Shown here one piece after another: positions 51,881 through 63,504 of a DNA stretch of 64,000 bases. The position numbers and the translations under genes were made by a program. Position 1 is the stretch's first letter, and the number at the start of each line of letters is the position of its first letter. The notes under the pieces were generated by a model. That model was not told the origin of the DNA. It saw only the letters and a program-made list of their open reading frames with translations, and ran no database searches. Source of the DNA: Scolanthus callimorphus. Taxonomy: Eukaryota > Cnidaria > Anthozoa > Actiniaria > Edwardsiidae. Location of the stretch: assembly GCA_033964015.1 (NCBI GenBank), contig CM066912.1:9540015-9604014 (forward strand), written 5' to 3'.

Positions 51881-52730
51881 AGGAGTATAGGTAAGTTTAT
51901 TGATTGTGCACATGTTGAGCCACTCCATCTGAAAGCAATACATGTGCACTTGTTCACAATACCTTCTATAGAGCAAGTCATGCAAGTCTCAGATGCTCTC
52001 TCTGACGAAGTTACCTTTATGTGGCTTTCTCCGCATTCTCCTTTGGTAAAGTATGTTGACACTATGATATCTACACTCAGGGACAAAATAGCTGAGACCC
52101 CCTAGGCAATTACGGTTAAAATAAAATATTGCCCTTAAACACCTACAAAATCCCTTTTGCAGAGCCCTTAACCACCTCCCCCCCTCCCCCACATCAGCCC
52201 TGGAGTCCAGAATGGTACAAAGGTTAAGCTCAACCTTCATGTAATTGCCTATATTTGTCTAACCTTGCGAGACAGTGTTTCCATTTTCAACCGCATTTCC
52301 ATTACAGATCAACAGGTTGATGAACTACATGACCTCTGTCAGACATTCAAACTCACTTTGTCATATTTCTCTTTCAATTATTCCACAGCATGGCACCTTG
52401 GAATATTGCTCCAGTTCAAACGAAGGAAATGAAAGAGAAATATGGGTTTGGACTTGCTCTAAACTCAATGGAAGGTAGGGAAGCAAAACATGTAGCTATT
52501 TCCAGATACAGCGTAAATGCTTCTTTTCATTCTAGGTGGGAACAAGTGTTTATGCACGAGTACATTACTCTGATCTGGCTTCGTGAAAGGGGATATAACC
52601 TGAAAGCCCCATAACCTCTTCTTTCTAGCTGTGGTTGTAGCTGAATACACCAAATAGTACTGCCTTAATATGTAAGTATTGCTCCCATCCCTTTAGAAAC
52701 AAGATCAAAACCAAGATAGGGTTATAGCCC
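51881..52730. other. Non-coding stretch, nothing recognised
   Basis: Short frames at 51844-52653 have no features. Confidence 0.35.
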
Positions 52731-53275
52731 GCGAGCGGAGCCCCATAGCTACATGCAGGAGAGAAAGGAACAAAACAAAAGTGTATATGCATCGACCGAT
52801 TCTGTTATGGGCTTCCGGTTGTGTGTCCGTCCGTCGTCGCACAGGCAACCCATGACCAGTTCTATAGCAGAGCTAAATAAAAGGTTTATATCTTGGGAAG
52901 GGATTAACCTCAGACAACCAAACTTGGGTGAAGTTGTCTAAGTGGCAAGGGGGTGCAACGGCATGGTCAGGTGGCATGACATCATTGATGACGTCATCAA
53001 ACGAGAAAAGGTTTATATCTTGGGAAGGGATTAACCTCGGACAACCAAACTTGGGTGAAGCTTGCCCAAGTGGCTGGGGGGGTGCAACGGCGTGGTCACG
53101 TGGTAGACCCCCGTACCAACGTATCACTTGCAACGCGTTTGAGGCCCTGTATAAAGCGCTTAGAGCTTTGAAAATAAGCGCTGTATAAGCACAGGTGCAT
53201 GCGCTATAATATAGATTTAGCCACTGGCTAAAAGCGGAGCTCCCGGTTACATATTTTTCTGTGTTGATGAAACAA
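52730..53275. repeat. Composite repeat with a 127-bp tandem duplication
   Basis: 52735-52860 is the inverse of 21260-21400. AAAAGGTTTATATCTTGGGA ... CAACCAAACTTGGGTGAAG occurs at 52879 and again at 53006. The right end has AAGCGC...GAGCTTTGAAAATAAGCGCT (53155-53190) and the R2 end ATAGATTTAGCCACTGGC (53210). Confidence 0.75.
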
Positions 53276-55300
53276 AAAAATGGCTAACATTGCACATATC
53301 TTGTCACCGTAAGCTTTTCAAGAAATTTTTTTGACACTCAGAGGCCTCTAGAGGTTTAGACAAATATTTGACACAGTACCCACAAGCAAATAGTTACTTT
53401 ATTTACTTTACTTTATCACAACGTTCATGCATGCACATTTGCACGACTTAGCCTTAGACGCTTAAGACACTCAGTAGGCCTGTAGAGGTTTAGACAAATA
53501 TTTTTCATGCCCGAAAATGACTCTCAAACCCCAGGTAAGAAGCCAAGACAATCACTAGATAAACAAGGAGCAATTTACTTTTTAATATGCTTTCAAGTGC
53601 TGGAGTATTTTTCTCAAAGTACCATTTCATGCATATTCATACGGTAATTTCACGCACCTGTGACCCTAAGCCGCCATCTTGAGAACATCTGATGCTCGAT
53701 TTTGAGAAAATTATAAAATTATTGGCCAATTTTATGCAGAAGTCAACGAAAATCATGTCGAAGACTGTGACCCAGAGTCCCTCAAAATCATCCAAAGTTC
53801 AGTAGAGAGGTTTTTGAAGGGGAAAAGCTATCCACCTGTGTATATTTCTTAAGCACAGTTCGCTGCACAAGTTTTTGTCACATGTTTTTTTTGCGTACAT
53901 AATGAACATACATAAATGTGAAACGTTTCCGGTTCGCCTTTCTTCTAGGAAAACTGACACAGACGAGATATAAAATATGATTTCAAAATGGATATAATAA
54001 AGTGGTAATTGAACTTCGTGTCGCGCAATTTTGGTCTGAAATCATACTTGTGACGCGCTGCGCGCTCGTTTGATTTTGAAATCACGCGTATGATTTCAGA
54101 CCAAAGTGCACTCCACATTATTTATCACAACGTTTATGCATGCACATTGGCACGACTTAGCCTTTTGACACATTGTGCATATCCTGTCACCGTAAGCTTT
54201 TCAAGAAGCTTTTTTGACACTCAGAGGCCTCTAGAGGTTTAGACAGATATTTGACATAGTAGCCACAAGCAAATAGTTGAAATACTGAATGGTTCGGCAC
54301 CACCTTAACAGTATTACAATTACGAATTAGTCAAAACATGTCAAAATGCAAAGCGCTAATAGAGCTTTGAAAATAAGCGCTATATATAAGCACAGTTACT
54401 TTCTAAGACACACTCATGTTTACGAACGATGAATTCCAAACGATGAATTATCCAAAATGTAAAGCGTTTAGATCTTTGAAAATAAGCGCTATATAAGCAC
54501 GGTTACTTTATTTACTTTACTTTATCACAACGTTTATGCATGCGCATTGGCACGACTTAGCCTTTTTGACACTCAGAAGCCTCTAGAGGTTTAGACAAAC
54601 ATTCGACATAGTAGCCACAATCAAAAAGTCGGAATACTGAATGGTTGACCTTGGGGACGTGTCATTATTTGGCGGGGGGGGGGGGGGGGCTACTATTTTT
54701 GTGGGGAGGGTCTTAGTTTTTTTCGCGTGTCTAAAGCGAGGGTCCGAATATTTTTCACTCTTATTCGGGGGAGGGTCCAATTTTTTCAGCAACTTCTCTA
54801 TCATTTGAATTTTTCTACTTTACTTCAATACATAATAAAAATTTCTAATAGAGCTTTGAAAATAAGCGCTATATATTAGCACAGTTACTTTCTAAGACAC
54901 ACACATGTTTACGAACTGGTTTCCAAACGATGAATTATCCAAAATGTAAAGCGTTTAGCGCTTTGAAAATAAGCGCTATATAAGCAAAGTTACTTTATTT
55001 ACTTTACTTTATCACAACGTTTATGCATGCCAATTGGCACGACTTAGCCTTTTGACACTCAGAGGCCTCTAGAGGTTTAGACAAACATTTGACATAGTAG
55101 CCACAAAAGCAAATAGTCGGAATACTGAATGGTTCGACCTTAGGGACGTGTCATTATTCGGGGGGGGGGGGGGGGGGGGGGGGGGCTCCTATTTTGTGGG
55201 GAGGGTCCTAATTTTTTTGCGTGTCTAAGGAGGGTCCAAATATTTTCACTCCTATTCGGGGGAGGGTCCAAATTGTTTTCAGCCTTCTCTGTCATTTCCA
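53276..55300. repeat. Field of interspersed repeat modules
   Basis: At least four modules recur in similar order: GAGGCCTCTAGAGGTTTAGA (about 53340, 53470 diverged, 54226, 54582 diverged, 55060); TATCACAACGTTTATGCATG (53414, 54124, 54524, 55010); GCTTTGAAAATAAGCGCTAT (54368, 54473, 54850, 54960); and a G-tract block GGGACGTGTCATTATT plus a G run and GTGGGGAGGGTC (54654-54790, 55143-55275). They form roughly 450-bp composite units, most clearly 54400-54790 and 54880-55290. Confidence 0.75.
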
Positions 55301-55579
55301 TTTTTCTACTTAACTTCAATACATTTGAAAAGTATTACATCTAATATAATCTTTGAGCACTCGCCCGACGCAGACACAACCTTCGCACCGTTTACAAGAA
55401 CAAGTGTATTTTATGAGGAGTAAAAAATAACTCTTCCAAAAATACCTTGCAGTGATAGGCCTGCCGCACCAGTCATTTGGGCCGCGCTTCACGCACAATC
55501 ATAATGTCGTCACTTGCGGCTCGCGATTGCGCGCATGAATAATAAAACCTACAGCTCATAAATAGACGCTTTCATCTAA

Positions 55580-56735
55580 CTTATGTTCTTGGGGTAGTGT
55601 TTACTATAGATGAAAAACGTAATGTTCATAACCTATCTTTGAGGCTTAATGAAATGCTTTAGACATAACCCAGAACTAACGTTACGATTGTTTGACTCCC
55701 TGATTGCCCCTATTGTATGGAAGTGAAGTCTGGGGAGTAGATTCGAAAGGAAAAATGGAAAGGGATCCCATCGAAATTGTCCATTGCAAATTTATTAAAT
55801 GGCTACTGGGGGTAAACAGATATTGCACTTCCCTAGCATGCAGGTCGGAGGTAGGGCGTTTCCCTATGAGGATGCAAGCCAGATGCAGGGCAATTAAGTT
55901 CTGGCAAAAACTAATTGATCACGACAGACAAAATACCCTATCGAGCAAAGCTTTTTTCGACACGCTAGAAAGTGATAATAAGGAATTTTGGCACAGCAAA
56001 CTAAAGAACATTTTAGATATATCGGGCTTGGGTAACGTATGGCTGACTGGAGAAGGGCCCATTCGAAACATTAGGCAAAGGTTGTGCAACATAGAGCGGC
56101 AAACATGGTTGACCTCTTTGCAGAACGATACTAGAAAAGATGCGCGACAGGGAAATAAACTAAGAACCCTCCGAAAAATTAAGCTCTCTTACGACTACGA
56201 AAATTATTTAACAAACGTTACTAATGTGCAACATAGGATCGCCCTGACAAAACTACGATTGACCAATCATACCCTTGCGATCGAAACGGGACGGTATGCA
56301 AGACCCTACCAAGCGCCCATTGAAAGAATATGCCAAATTTGCAAAGCAGGGGTAGAGGACGAAGAACATTTCCTTTCAAAATGCACTGATTATGAAAGAA
56401 GCAGAACGACGTTGTACGAATATCTTGAAAGGCACACAAAGGTCACACTTAAGGACGTACCACCCACAACCGCTTTCTTGAAAAATCATGAAACTAAAGC
56501 AAAATGGAAATGTTCAAAGAAAAATTGCAAAATTCATATGGGAAAGTATGAAGAAAAGAGAACAGATACTCAGAGAATACAATATGTAATGACATCGCCT
56601 TTCTTTCCCATTTAACTCATGATATTTATTATTATTAACATTTTAAACACTTATTGTAATATACGGCACATGCGCCCTAGGGTTGCACTGTCACAATAAA
56701 GATTATCTATGTCTATGTCTATGCGTTTATCGCGC
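55580..56735 (+). mobile_element. LINE 3' half: C-terminal part of reverse-transcriptase ORF2 and tail
   Basis: The plus-strand frame ending at 56615 encodes PLLYGSEVWGVDSKGKM, CKFIKWLLGVNRYC, then a C-terminal zinc-binding motif RICQICKAGVEDEEHFLSKC typical of many LINE ORF2 proteins. Upstream, TLRLFDSLIAP lies in another frame, so there is a frameshift at about 55705. The catalytic RT core is absent (5' truncation, as expected for a LINE). The 3' end has AATAAAGATTATC and a (CTATGT)n tail at 56707-56725. Confidence 0.82.
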
Positions 56736-56739
56736 AACG

Positions 56740-56910
56740 AAAGAAGAATGGGGACAGGGTGAGGGTCCTTTTTTTACCTACGACGGGGAGAGTGTCACAA
56801 CTTGTTTGTTATGTTCAAGGGGAGGGTCCTATTTTTTTGGAGCCTTGCTTGAAAAAATAGTAGTCCCCCTCCCCCATCCCCCACGCTAAATAATGACACG
56901 TCCCTTAGGG
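56740..56910. repeat. G-tract block, inverted relative of 54650-54790
   Basis: GAGGGTCCTTTTTTTACC, GGGGAGGGTCCTATTTTTTT and AATAATGACACGTCCCTTAG repeat, in part inverted, the block seen in the 53-55 kb field. Together with that field it brackets the LINE fragment. Confidence 0.6.
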
Positions 56911-57129
56911 GTTCTTTGAACTTAAACGCGGTAAGCTGAAGAAGGTATTTTAGGACCGAGGAGTATTTTTAGGGTGGAAAATTCGGGCTTCTCGACGGTC
57001 ATCCTTACCATTTTAACCTTAAAGTACCCCCTTCCCCACGATCAAATGATTTGTAAACAATTAAAAAAAACTGTATTGATTTTTGAACCTTTGACAACAT
57101 GCGCCCGGTTTCCGTAGTCTTACACAGCA
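56911..57129. other. Non-coding stretch, nothing recognised
   Basis: No coding, RNA or repeat structure supported. Confidence 0.3.
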
Positions 57130-57700
57130 CGAAATTATGACGTTACGGCGCTTTCCTATCTGCGTATTTCTGCGTAAATGTAATGTCTACATTTACGCAC
57201 TTTTGCGTGACGTCGTAAAGGTGCATAAAGGTGAGAAGTCCTTTACGCGACCTTTACGCAGGCATTAAAGGCACGTAAACCTTTTTACAGAAAAAACTAC
57301 GCCTAGCTGTAAACATGTGAAACGCCTGAATGTGTTTATGAATTCCTGCGAGAATCTACGTAGAATTACCATAAAATGGATCATATTGACACAGGTATTT
57401 CCAGAACAAGAATAGAGCATAAAAAGCACCAATACTAAGACTTGAGAAGCTCTTAGTAGCTCTCTTTTGGGGTAAGTTAAAAACTGATAAACATTCGTGG
57501 CGTATTTCATGTGTTCACTGTTTTCGTAGCCTACTCAGTAACATTTGCGCAAGCGTAAAGTTGCGTAAACTCAACAATCTTTACGCAACAAGTAAATGTG
57601 CGTTTAGGATCACGTTCTTTAGAGACATTTACGCAAAACATAAATCGTCGCAAAGAAAGCAGCCTTTTTAAATATGCGCTTTGGTTACGTAAAGACAGCT
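57130..57700. repeat. TTTACGCA-rich region
   Basis: TTTACGCA or its inverse TGCGTAAA occurs about eight times (for example near 57171, 57191, 57253, 57562, 57578, 57629), with related CGTAAA motifs between. Whether this is a degenerate palindromic repeat or a binding-site cluster cannot be settled by eye. Confidence 0.45.
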
Positions 57701-58575
57701 TGAACAGCGAGTAACAAAAATAGCCATTCGGTTAGCGAAGGCTTGAAATCAAGAAAATATACAATGATCGAGGGAAAAATCACCGAATAGCAATGAGGGG
57801 TGCGAAAGCGAAGATTTTTACCTGTTTTAGATTGACTAAAAATTGATTCCTACACATACATAAATAGTTCACTCACCTGGTGTTTGTACGCTAAAAAAAA
57901 TAGAGATGAGTTAAGCTATACACACAAGTGCTTCGATTCTAAAAAGGGGTACTATTTCTAGTAAAATTTATAATTCAAGTTTAAATGAAGTACTGCTTTA
58001 AAGGTTTCCGCGAATGACGGGAGTCTGCTTCTCCCCTTATTGAGTGAATTTCTTAGAGCTAACTAACTGAATAACTCTCCAAAGAGGAGCAACTTAGTTA
58101 TATGTTAAAAACGTGAAAGAAATAAAGAAAGTGCCGATTTATACAAAGTTTATACCATAGTCCAATCTTCTGGGTAATGTTCAATGATGACTGCCTGTTG
58201 CTTCAGCGGCTCTCATTGCGCATGCTCCCTGAGCATCGGCGCGAAAGTCCGTTATTAAAGAGCTTAAGCACCGGTCGTTCACGGGTCACGGAGGCGGACC
58301 GGAAGTGAGATTTCAAAAAAAATTCTTACTGCGCATGTCACAGGGACGCCGTGATTTCTCACGGAGGCCACCAAGAAGTGTTTGACGTCCGTCTTGATTT
58401 CGCACGGAGGCGCGAAACTTTCAAGCCCTTTCACGTGTGTTTTCCGTATTTTCCTGTTGTTTTGGCAGCATGGCAAGCGAAACCAATTTGCCTTCTTGTA
58501 GTGGCCAAGAAACGTCTTCGTAAGTCAAATTTAACTTGTCTTTTGTTAGAATCCATTGATGCATCATCATCATCA
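57701..58575. other. Non-coding stretch, nothing recognised
   Basis: Includes a (CAT)n run at 58562-58577 and overlapping short frames without features. Confidence 0.35.
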
Positions 58576-59007
58576 TCAGTTTTTCCCATCTAGCACGGGA
58601 TCGGCCCTAGGGCGCGGCTGCTTGGAGAGCGATGGAAATCTAATCTCCAACATCCGCTCGAAGTCTTCTTCTAACATCATCGTCTTAAGGGCTCGTTGTT
58701 TGCTGACCCCTAGCGTGTCTTCCACTTTCCTCCACGACCATCGTTTGTCAAACATCACTATCTTCTGAATCGCATCATTCGGCATTCTGCATACATGCGC
58801 TACGTATTTGAGGGACTGTACATGCAAAAGAGGTTGTATGACATCAACAGGTTTTCCAAGCTTGCATGAATTTTTTTTGGTAGCTTTGTTTGTTAAGGTT
58901 ATCGATACTTTAAGTTTTAACTTAGTATAGTCTTTCGTTGTAAATGAAGTAAAATCTTTCATATTTTGCACGGAAATAGGAGATTTCCCAACGAACGTTA
59001 CGACCAA
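58576..59007 (-). mobile_element. LINE reverse-transcriptase C-terminal fragment
   Basis: The minus-strand frame contains LKYVAHVCRMPNDAIQKIVM and WRKVEDTLGVSKQRALKTMM, which resembles the C-terminal tail ('Y(I/A)(G/A)H(I/V)xRM..D..QK') of jockey/CR1-like elements. No catalytic core. The start is arbitrary. Confidence 0.5.
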
Positions 59008-59149
59008 CAGTAGTTCTGACTACTTGAGTTACAACTTGCTCTTTCATAAGACGAGCAGATCATGAAAAACGTTTAGAGAATGTTTCCTTACAACCCTGAT
59101 TACCAATTTCAGGGAAATTACAAATACGACCTGTTAATTAAAAGTAACA

Positions 59150-59495
59150 TTTCTTTTCAGCAGAGAACCCCCCATGAATTGGACGGAAGCTCAGGATGTT
59201 TTGTTTTGCCGAGAGCTCTTGCTGATAAACCTTTCAAAGAAAAATACAAAACAACGAAGCGCGCGAAATTGTGGGATGAGGCGAGAGATTCACTGATAAA
59301 ATCAAAAGCACTGCAGTCTTCAAGAAAGATTTGGAACGACGAGCTGTGCAAGAGAGATACAGAAACCTTGTTGATAAGCACAAGAAAAAAATGGCATATG
59401 AAAGAAGAGCGAGCGGCATTAATCCAGAAATGAGTGAGCTGGATACTCTGGTCGAAGAGCTCTCTGAGAGAGAGCAGTTCGAAAATGAGTAGCGA
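59150..59495 (+). pseudogene. Myb/SANT-like DNA-binding domain fragment with frameshift
   Basis: Frame 1 reads PRALADKPFKEKYKTTKRAK and WDEARDSLIKS. From about 59312 the continuation is in the next frame (VFKKDLERRAVQERYRNLVD, then ERRASGINPEMSELDTLVEE), ending at TAG near 59492. The helix-rich pattern with 'RAVQERYRNL...SGI.PE..ELD.L.EE' is typical of Myb/SANT-like proteins that accompany Harbinger-type transposons. A single-base frameshift at about 59312 breaks it. Confidence 0.45.
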
Positions 59496-59903
59496 GCTAC
59501 TAATCAAGGTAATTTTTTTGTTATCTGACTAAGTTACAAACACCGCTATGATCTCTTCCAGTATGTGAACCTGCTGAGGCAAAAAACAAAACAGCATCGA
59601 ATTAACTTCAAAACCCCAAAACCATTCCAGTGTACCTCTGATATCAAGAGTGAAATAATACAACAGGTTAGCAAAATATTTGTTGCAGATGAAAAGGATG
59701 ATGGAAACATGGAATAATAGAATTCAATCATCAATCAATCAATCATTTTTTCTTGAATTACAACAAACATCAGTCACACCCTTTTTAGTACCTTTTAGGG
59801 GGTAAAATTGAAAGTTCCTGAGACCCCGTTCACACGAGACCGATACAAAACTGGACTGGTACAATTCTGGTGTGGTACAATTCTGGTGCGGTACAATTCA
59901 GGC

Positions 59904-60713
59904 GTCCGTTTCTCGAAACGCCCGAGAATTCTCGGGCCGAGAACTTTGTTTTGATTTTTTATGGATTTATCAATAAGTTTTTCGTTTTCTTTTCTACCCT
60001 GCTGATTTGAATAGTCTATAACTCCTTTCCGTGGTTATTTCTATTCTATAGTATTTATAGAATTGCGTTAGTTTAAACCGAACTTTTCGGGCACCCGAAA
60101 AACTCGGGTGAAAAACAATGGAAAGTTTTCGGGAGCAACTGACCTCCCGAGACTTTTCGGGTGATTTTTCCTCGATTTGAGGGCTTGAATGAAATCGAAA
60201 TTTTCGTTTTTGAGACGTAAACAGTTATACTTAACAAATGTCCTCTGATTTTCCGTGGTATGTCCTCTTATATACCACGGAATGACGTAATAAAGTGGTC
60301 AAAATGTTGTGGACTCACGAGGCGCAGCCGAGTGGGTCCGCAGTACACTTGACCACTTTATTACGTCATTCCGTGGTATATAAGAGGACATACCACGGAA
60401 AATCAGAGGACATTTGTTTTATACCACAACAAAAAGGCAAAAGCAGCGCGCGCGCAGCCAAACGGTGTTTTCGTTGGTTCTTTTAGCGCGCGCGCTTATG
60501 AGGCGCGTTCCGTGGTATGTCCTTATGTACCCACGGCTGAGAGCAATCAGAATTCGAGAAACGCGCGCGTTGTGGTATAAATATTCACGGATATGACGTT
60601 TAGACTATTTAAATCAAGATAGGAAAGAAAACGAAAAACTTGGGGATCAATCTATTAACATTTCAAAACAAAATTTTCGGGCCCGAGAATGCTCAGGCGT
60701 TTCGAGAAACGAC
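59904..60713. mobile_element. Middle nested palindromic element
   Basis: TIRs GTCCGTTTCTCGAAACGCCC and, continuing, GAGAATTCTCGGGCC at the left are inverted at 60663-60713 (GGGCCCGAGAATGCTCAGG, CGTTTCGAGAAACGAC). It interrupts the outer element. Confidence 0.75.
60234..60417. mobile_element. Inner nested palindrome
   Basis: Arms of about 70 bp: ACAAATGTCCTCTGATTTTC, CGTGGTATGTCCTC, TTATTACGTCATTCCGTGG. Near-perfect complementarity around GGACTCACGAGGCGCAGCC. It could form a very stable hairpin. Confidence 0.8.
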
Positions 60714-60944
60714 CACCTGGTGCGGTACAATTCTGACCGCGGTACCGTCCGTTCATACAGTACCAGTACAATTCTGGCACATTTTGCAACAGTGTTCACA
60801 CGACCTAGCCGTACCGCAGGTCCAGTGTGAACGCGCGACGGTACCGTACCAGAATTGTACTGGTCCGGTTTTGTACCGGTCTCGCGTGAACGGGGTCTGA
60901 GGATCACCCAAAAAAGGAGAGCTCCCTGGGGTATAAGCTTGTTA

Positions 60945-61130
60945 GCTGAATAATTTATTCATATAAGAAAAAATTGTTTGAAGATCAGCATAACTGCCCT
61001 GAATTTAAAGAATTTGAATAATAGTGAGTGGATTTTCTTTCTGAATTTCTGCTTTTCTTACATCTAGGATACTATTCCAGACTTGCGTTCCAATACTGAT
61101 GCGTATGAGTCGCGTAATAGGGATGTCATT
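60945..61130 (-). mobile_element. Degraded LINE C-terminal fragment
   Basis: Minus-strand RISIGTQVWNSILDVRK, then QGSYADLQTIFSY, is homologous in pattern to the LINE tail at 41293-41460 (IGAKIWN ... DSYADISIL). It carries a stop and indels. Confidence 0.5.
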
Positions 61131-61409
61131 TCGGTTGCTGGATGTTTGTCGGTTCCTGCAAATTCCGAACAGACCAGCATCTCGGTAACACGCAGATGAC
61201 TAAATTTTATATTCTGTCAAAAGCATTACACGACAAGGCGCGTAGCTACCTGTACGCAAATAAACAATGACGCGACTGACATTTTGCCCAAAAAATATCT
61301 AAACTAATTAACGCATCTTTTCTACACCTGCCGTCAGAAAAGGTACCCCCTCGGAAATATCGGACAATTTCGTAGAAATAAACAATCCTGGATACGCGCC
61401 TGCCGACAG

Positions 61410-61775
61410 AAGATGGTAGCTGATAGTCCTACCCTGTCCAGCAAAATGGCCCGATGACCCGAGAGAATCCGATAAACCCCGCGCACGGCAGTATATATTA
61501 ATCGGATGACCGATAGTCATATACTGTCCAGCAACACGGCGCGATCACCCGATAGAATCCGAAAAATCTCGCGCATGGCAGTATATATTTAATCCGACGA
61601 GAAATAGTCTTATACTGTCCAACAACACGGCCCGATGACCCGATAGAATCAGAAAGACCGCTCACGTGGCAATAAATATTTAATCAGATGACCGATAGTC
61701 CTATACTATCCAGCAACACGGCCCAATGACCCGATAGAATCCGATAGGCCCCGCGCATGGCAGTATGTGCTATCA
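61410..61775 (-). repeat. ~91-bp satellite, inverted array
   Basis: About four units in minus orientation (GACCGATAGTCATATACTGT, CACCCGATAGAATCCGA, GCGCATGGCAGTATATATTT). Same unit as 61870-62449 on the other strand. Confidence 0.85.
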
Positions 61776-61869
61776 ATAAGCATTTAGAAAAAAAATCGTA
61801 AAGCTGAAAACGTGGACCAGTAAGTTACATGCCAAACGTCAAAGGACATACTCGTTATATAAATATTTT

Positions 61870-62449
61870 TGCGCGATGCCATGCGTACGGTTTATCGGAT
61901 TCTATCGGGTAATCGGGCCCTTGCTGTTGGACAGTATAGGACTATCGGTCGTAGGATTAAATATTTACTGCCATGCGCGTGGTTTATCGGATTCTATCGG
62001 GTAATCGGGCCCTTGTTGTTGGACAGTATAGGACTATCGGTCGTCGGATTAAATATATACTGCCATGCGTGCGGTTTATCGGATTCTATCGGGTAATCGG
62101 GCCGTGATGCTGGACAATATAGGACTATCGGTCGTCGGATTAAATGTATACTGCCATGCGCGCGGTTTATCGGATTCTATCGGGTGATCGGGCTGAGATG
62201 CTGAACAGTATAGGACTATCGGTCGTCGGATTAAATATTATACTGCCATGCGTGCGGTTTATCGGATTCTATCGGGTAATCGGGCCGTTGTGTGGACAGT
62301 ATAGGGACTATCGGTGTCTGATTAAATATTTACTGCCATGCGCGGGGTCTATCGGATTCCATCGGGTCATCGGGCCGTGTTGTTGGACAGTATAGAACTA
62401 TTGGTCGTCTGATTAAATATATACTGCCATGCGCGCGGATTATCGGATT
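61870..62449 (+). repeat. ~91-bp satellite, direct array part 1
   Basis: About six units, each with GGTTTATCGGATTCTATCGG, GACAGTATAGGACTATCGGT and TATACTGCCATGCG. Spacing of the GGACTATCGG motif is 92, 91, 91, 91 and 91 bases (61939 to ~62395). Confidence 0.9.
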
Positions 62450-63504
62450 CACGCTGGGGCCAACCACCCCCCTAAATGAGTCATCAAAAGTGACCAAAAA
62501 TCAAATCTCGCCATAATTTTCTACCCCTTGTGTCTATTTTTACCAAACTTCGTACATTGGATGACATTATGAAGACAAACATTTTTCATGTATTGAGTGG
62601 TCACCATGGTGATTGTGACGTCACTGGCGTTAACGTATTTATTGGACCATTTTTCGTAATGTTGAATCTGCTTGTTTTTTGTAGCGGCAATGATAGATTT
62701 CAACAAGAAAAGCTAAAAGTCGAAAACCGTTTGCTTTTAGGATTTATATTAGCTGAGTTATGATTTTTTTCATGATTGTATAAGGTTGGATCTACCTTAA
62801 CAGTTGAAAAAGTTTACAAAATAATTAATCATTGCACGGTAACATCATTGCACATACAAATATCTTAGTATATAGATTATACTAGTTGACTACAAAATAA
62901 TTGCACACATTTCCACTTTCGATCATCTATTTTCGTGTTTAAAATCCAAAAGATGTATACTCATGACGTAATAGATTATGACGTCACAATATAACAATGC
63001 TTTATATCTTCGCTCTAAGAACGAAATTCAAAAATTCAAAATCATACGATTTTAGATACCATTTTGCTTGACACTTAACAACAGAAATCGGTTCAATTGA
63101 CTAAAAACTAAAAAAAAAATACCAGTGAGTTTGTTTTCCCATACATTTGCTACTATAACAAAAAAAGTAGGGGAGGGGAGGGGGACATTCTTTGAAATGC
63201 TAGACCTCAGCTATTTTTATGCTATCAAGAAACGGTTTTCGGTTTTCAACATCTCTTGGTAAGGTGTATCATCGCCATTACAGAAATAGTGCATATTCCA
63301 ATTCTTAAAAATGATCAAACAATTGCGTAATCTTGGTGACGTCACAAAGCATCATAGTGACGTCAAAAGTAGTGGAAAATATTTGTCATCGTAATGTTAT
63401 CCTATCTACCAAATTTGGTTAAAATAGCCTCAGAGGATAGAAAGTCATGTTGAGTCAAAGTTTGAATGACGCATTTTAGGGGGGGGGGGGTGGGCCCCAA
63501 CGTG
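62450..63504. mobile_element. 1055-bp non-autonomous element with G-rich TIRs, inserted in the satellite
   Basis: The ends CACGCTGGGGCCAACCACCC and GGGTGGGCCCCAACGTG are inverted. The satellite continues exactly across it after removing a TT duplication (62448-62449 and 63505-63506). The inside is AT-rich with several GTGACGTCA-like motifs and no ORF of note. Confidence 0.8.

Larger units (their letters stand above)
59817..60902. mobile_element. Outer element of three nested palindromic elements
   Basis: Terminal inverted repeats of about 55 bp: CCTGAGACCCCGTTCACACG ... GGTACAATTCTGGT on the left and the inverse at 60845-60902. GGTACAATTCTGG is further repeated in tandem inside the left arm. 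No coding. Confidence 0.8.
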
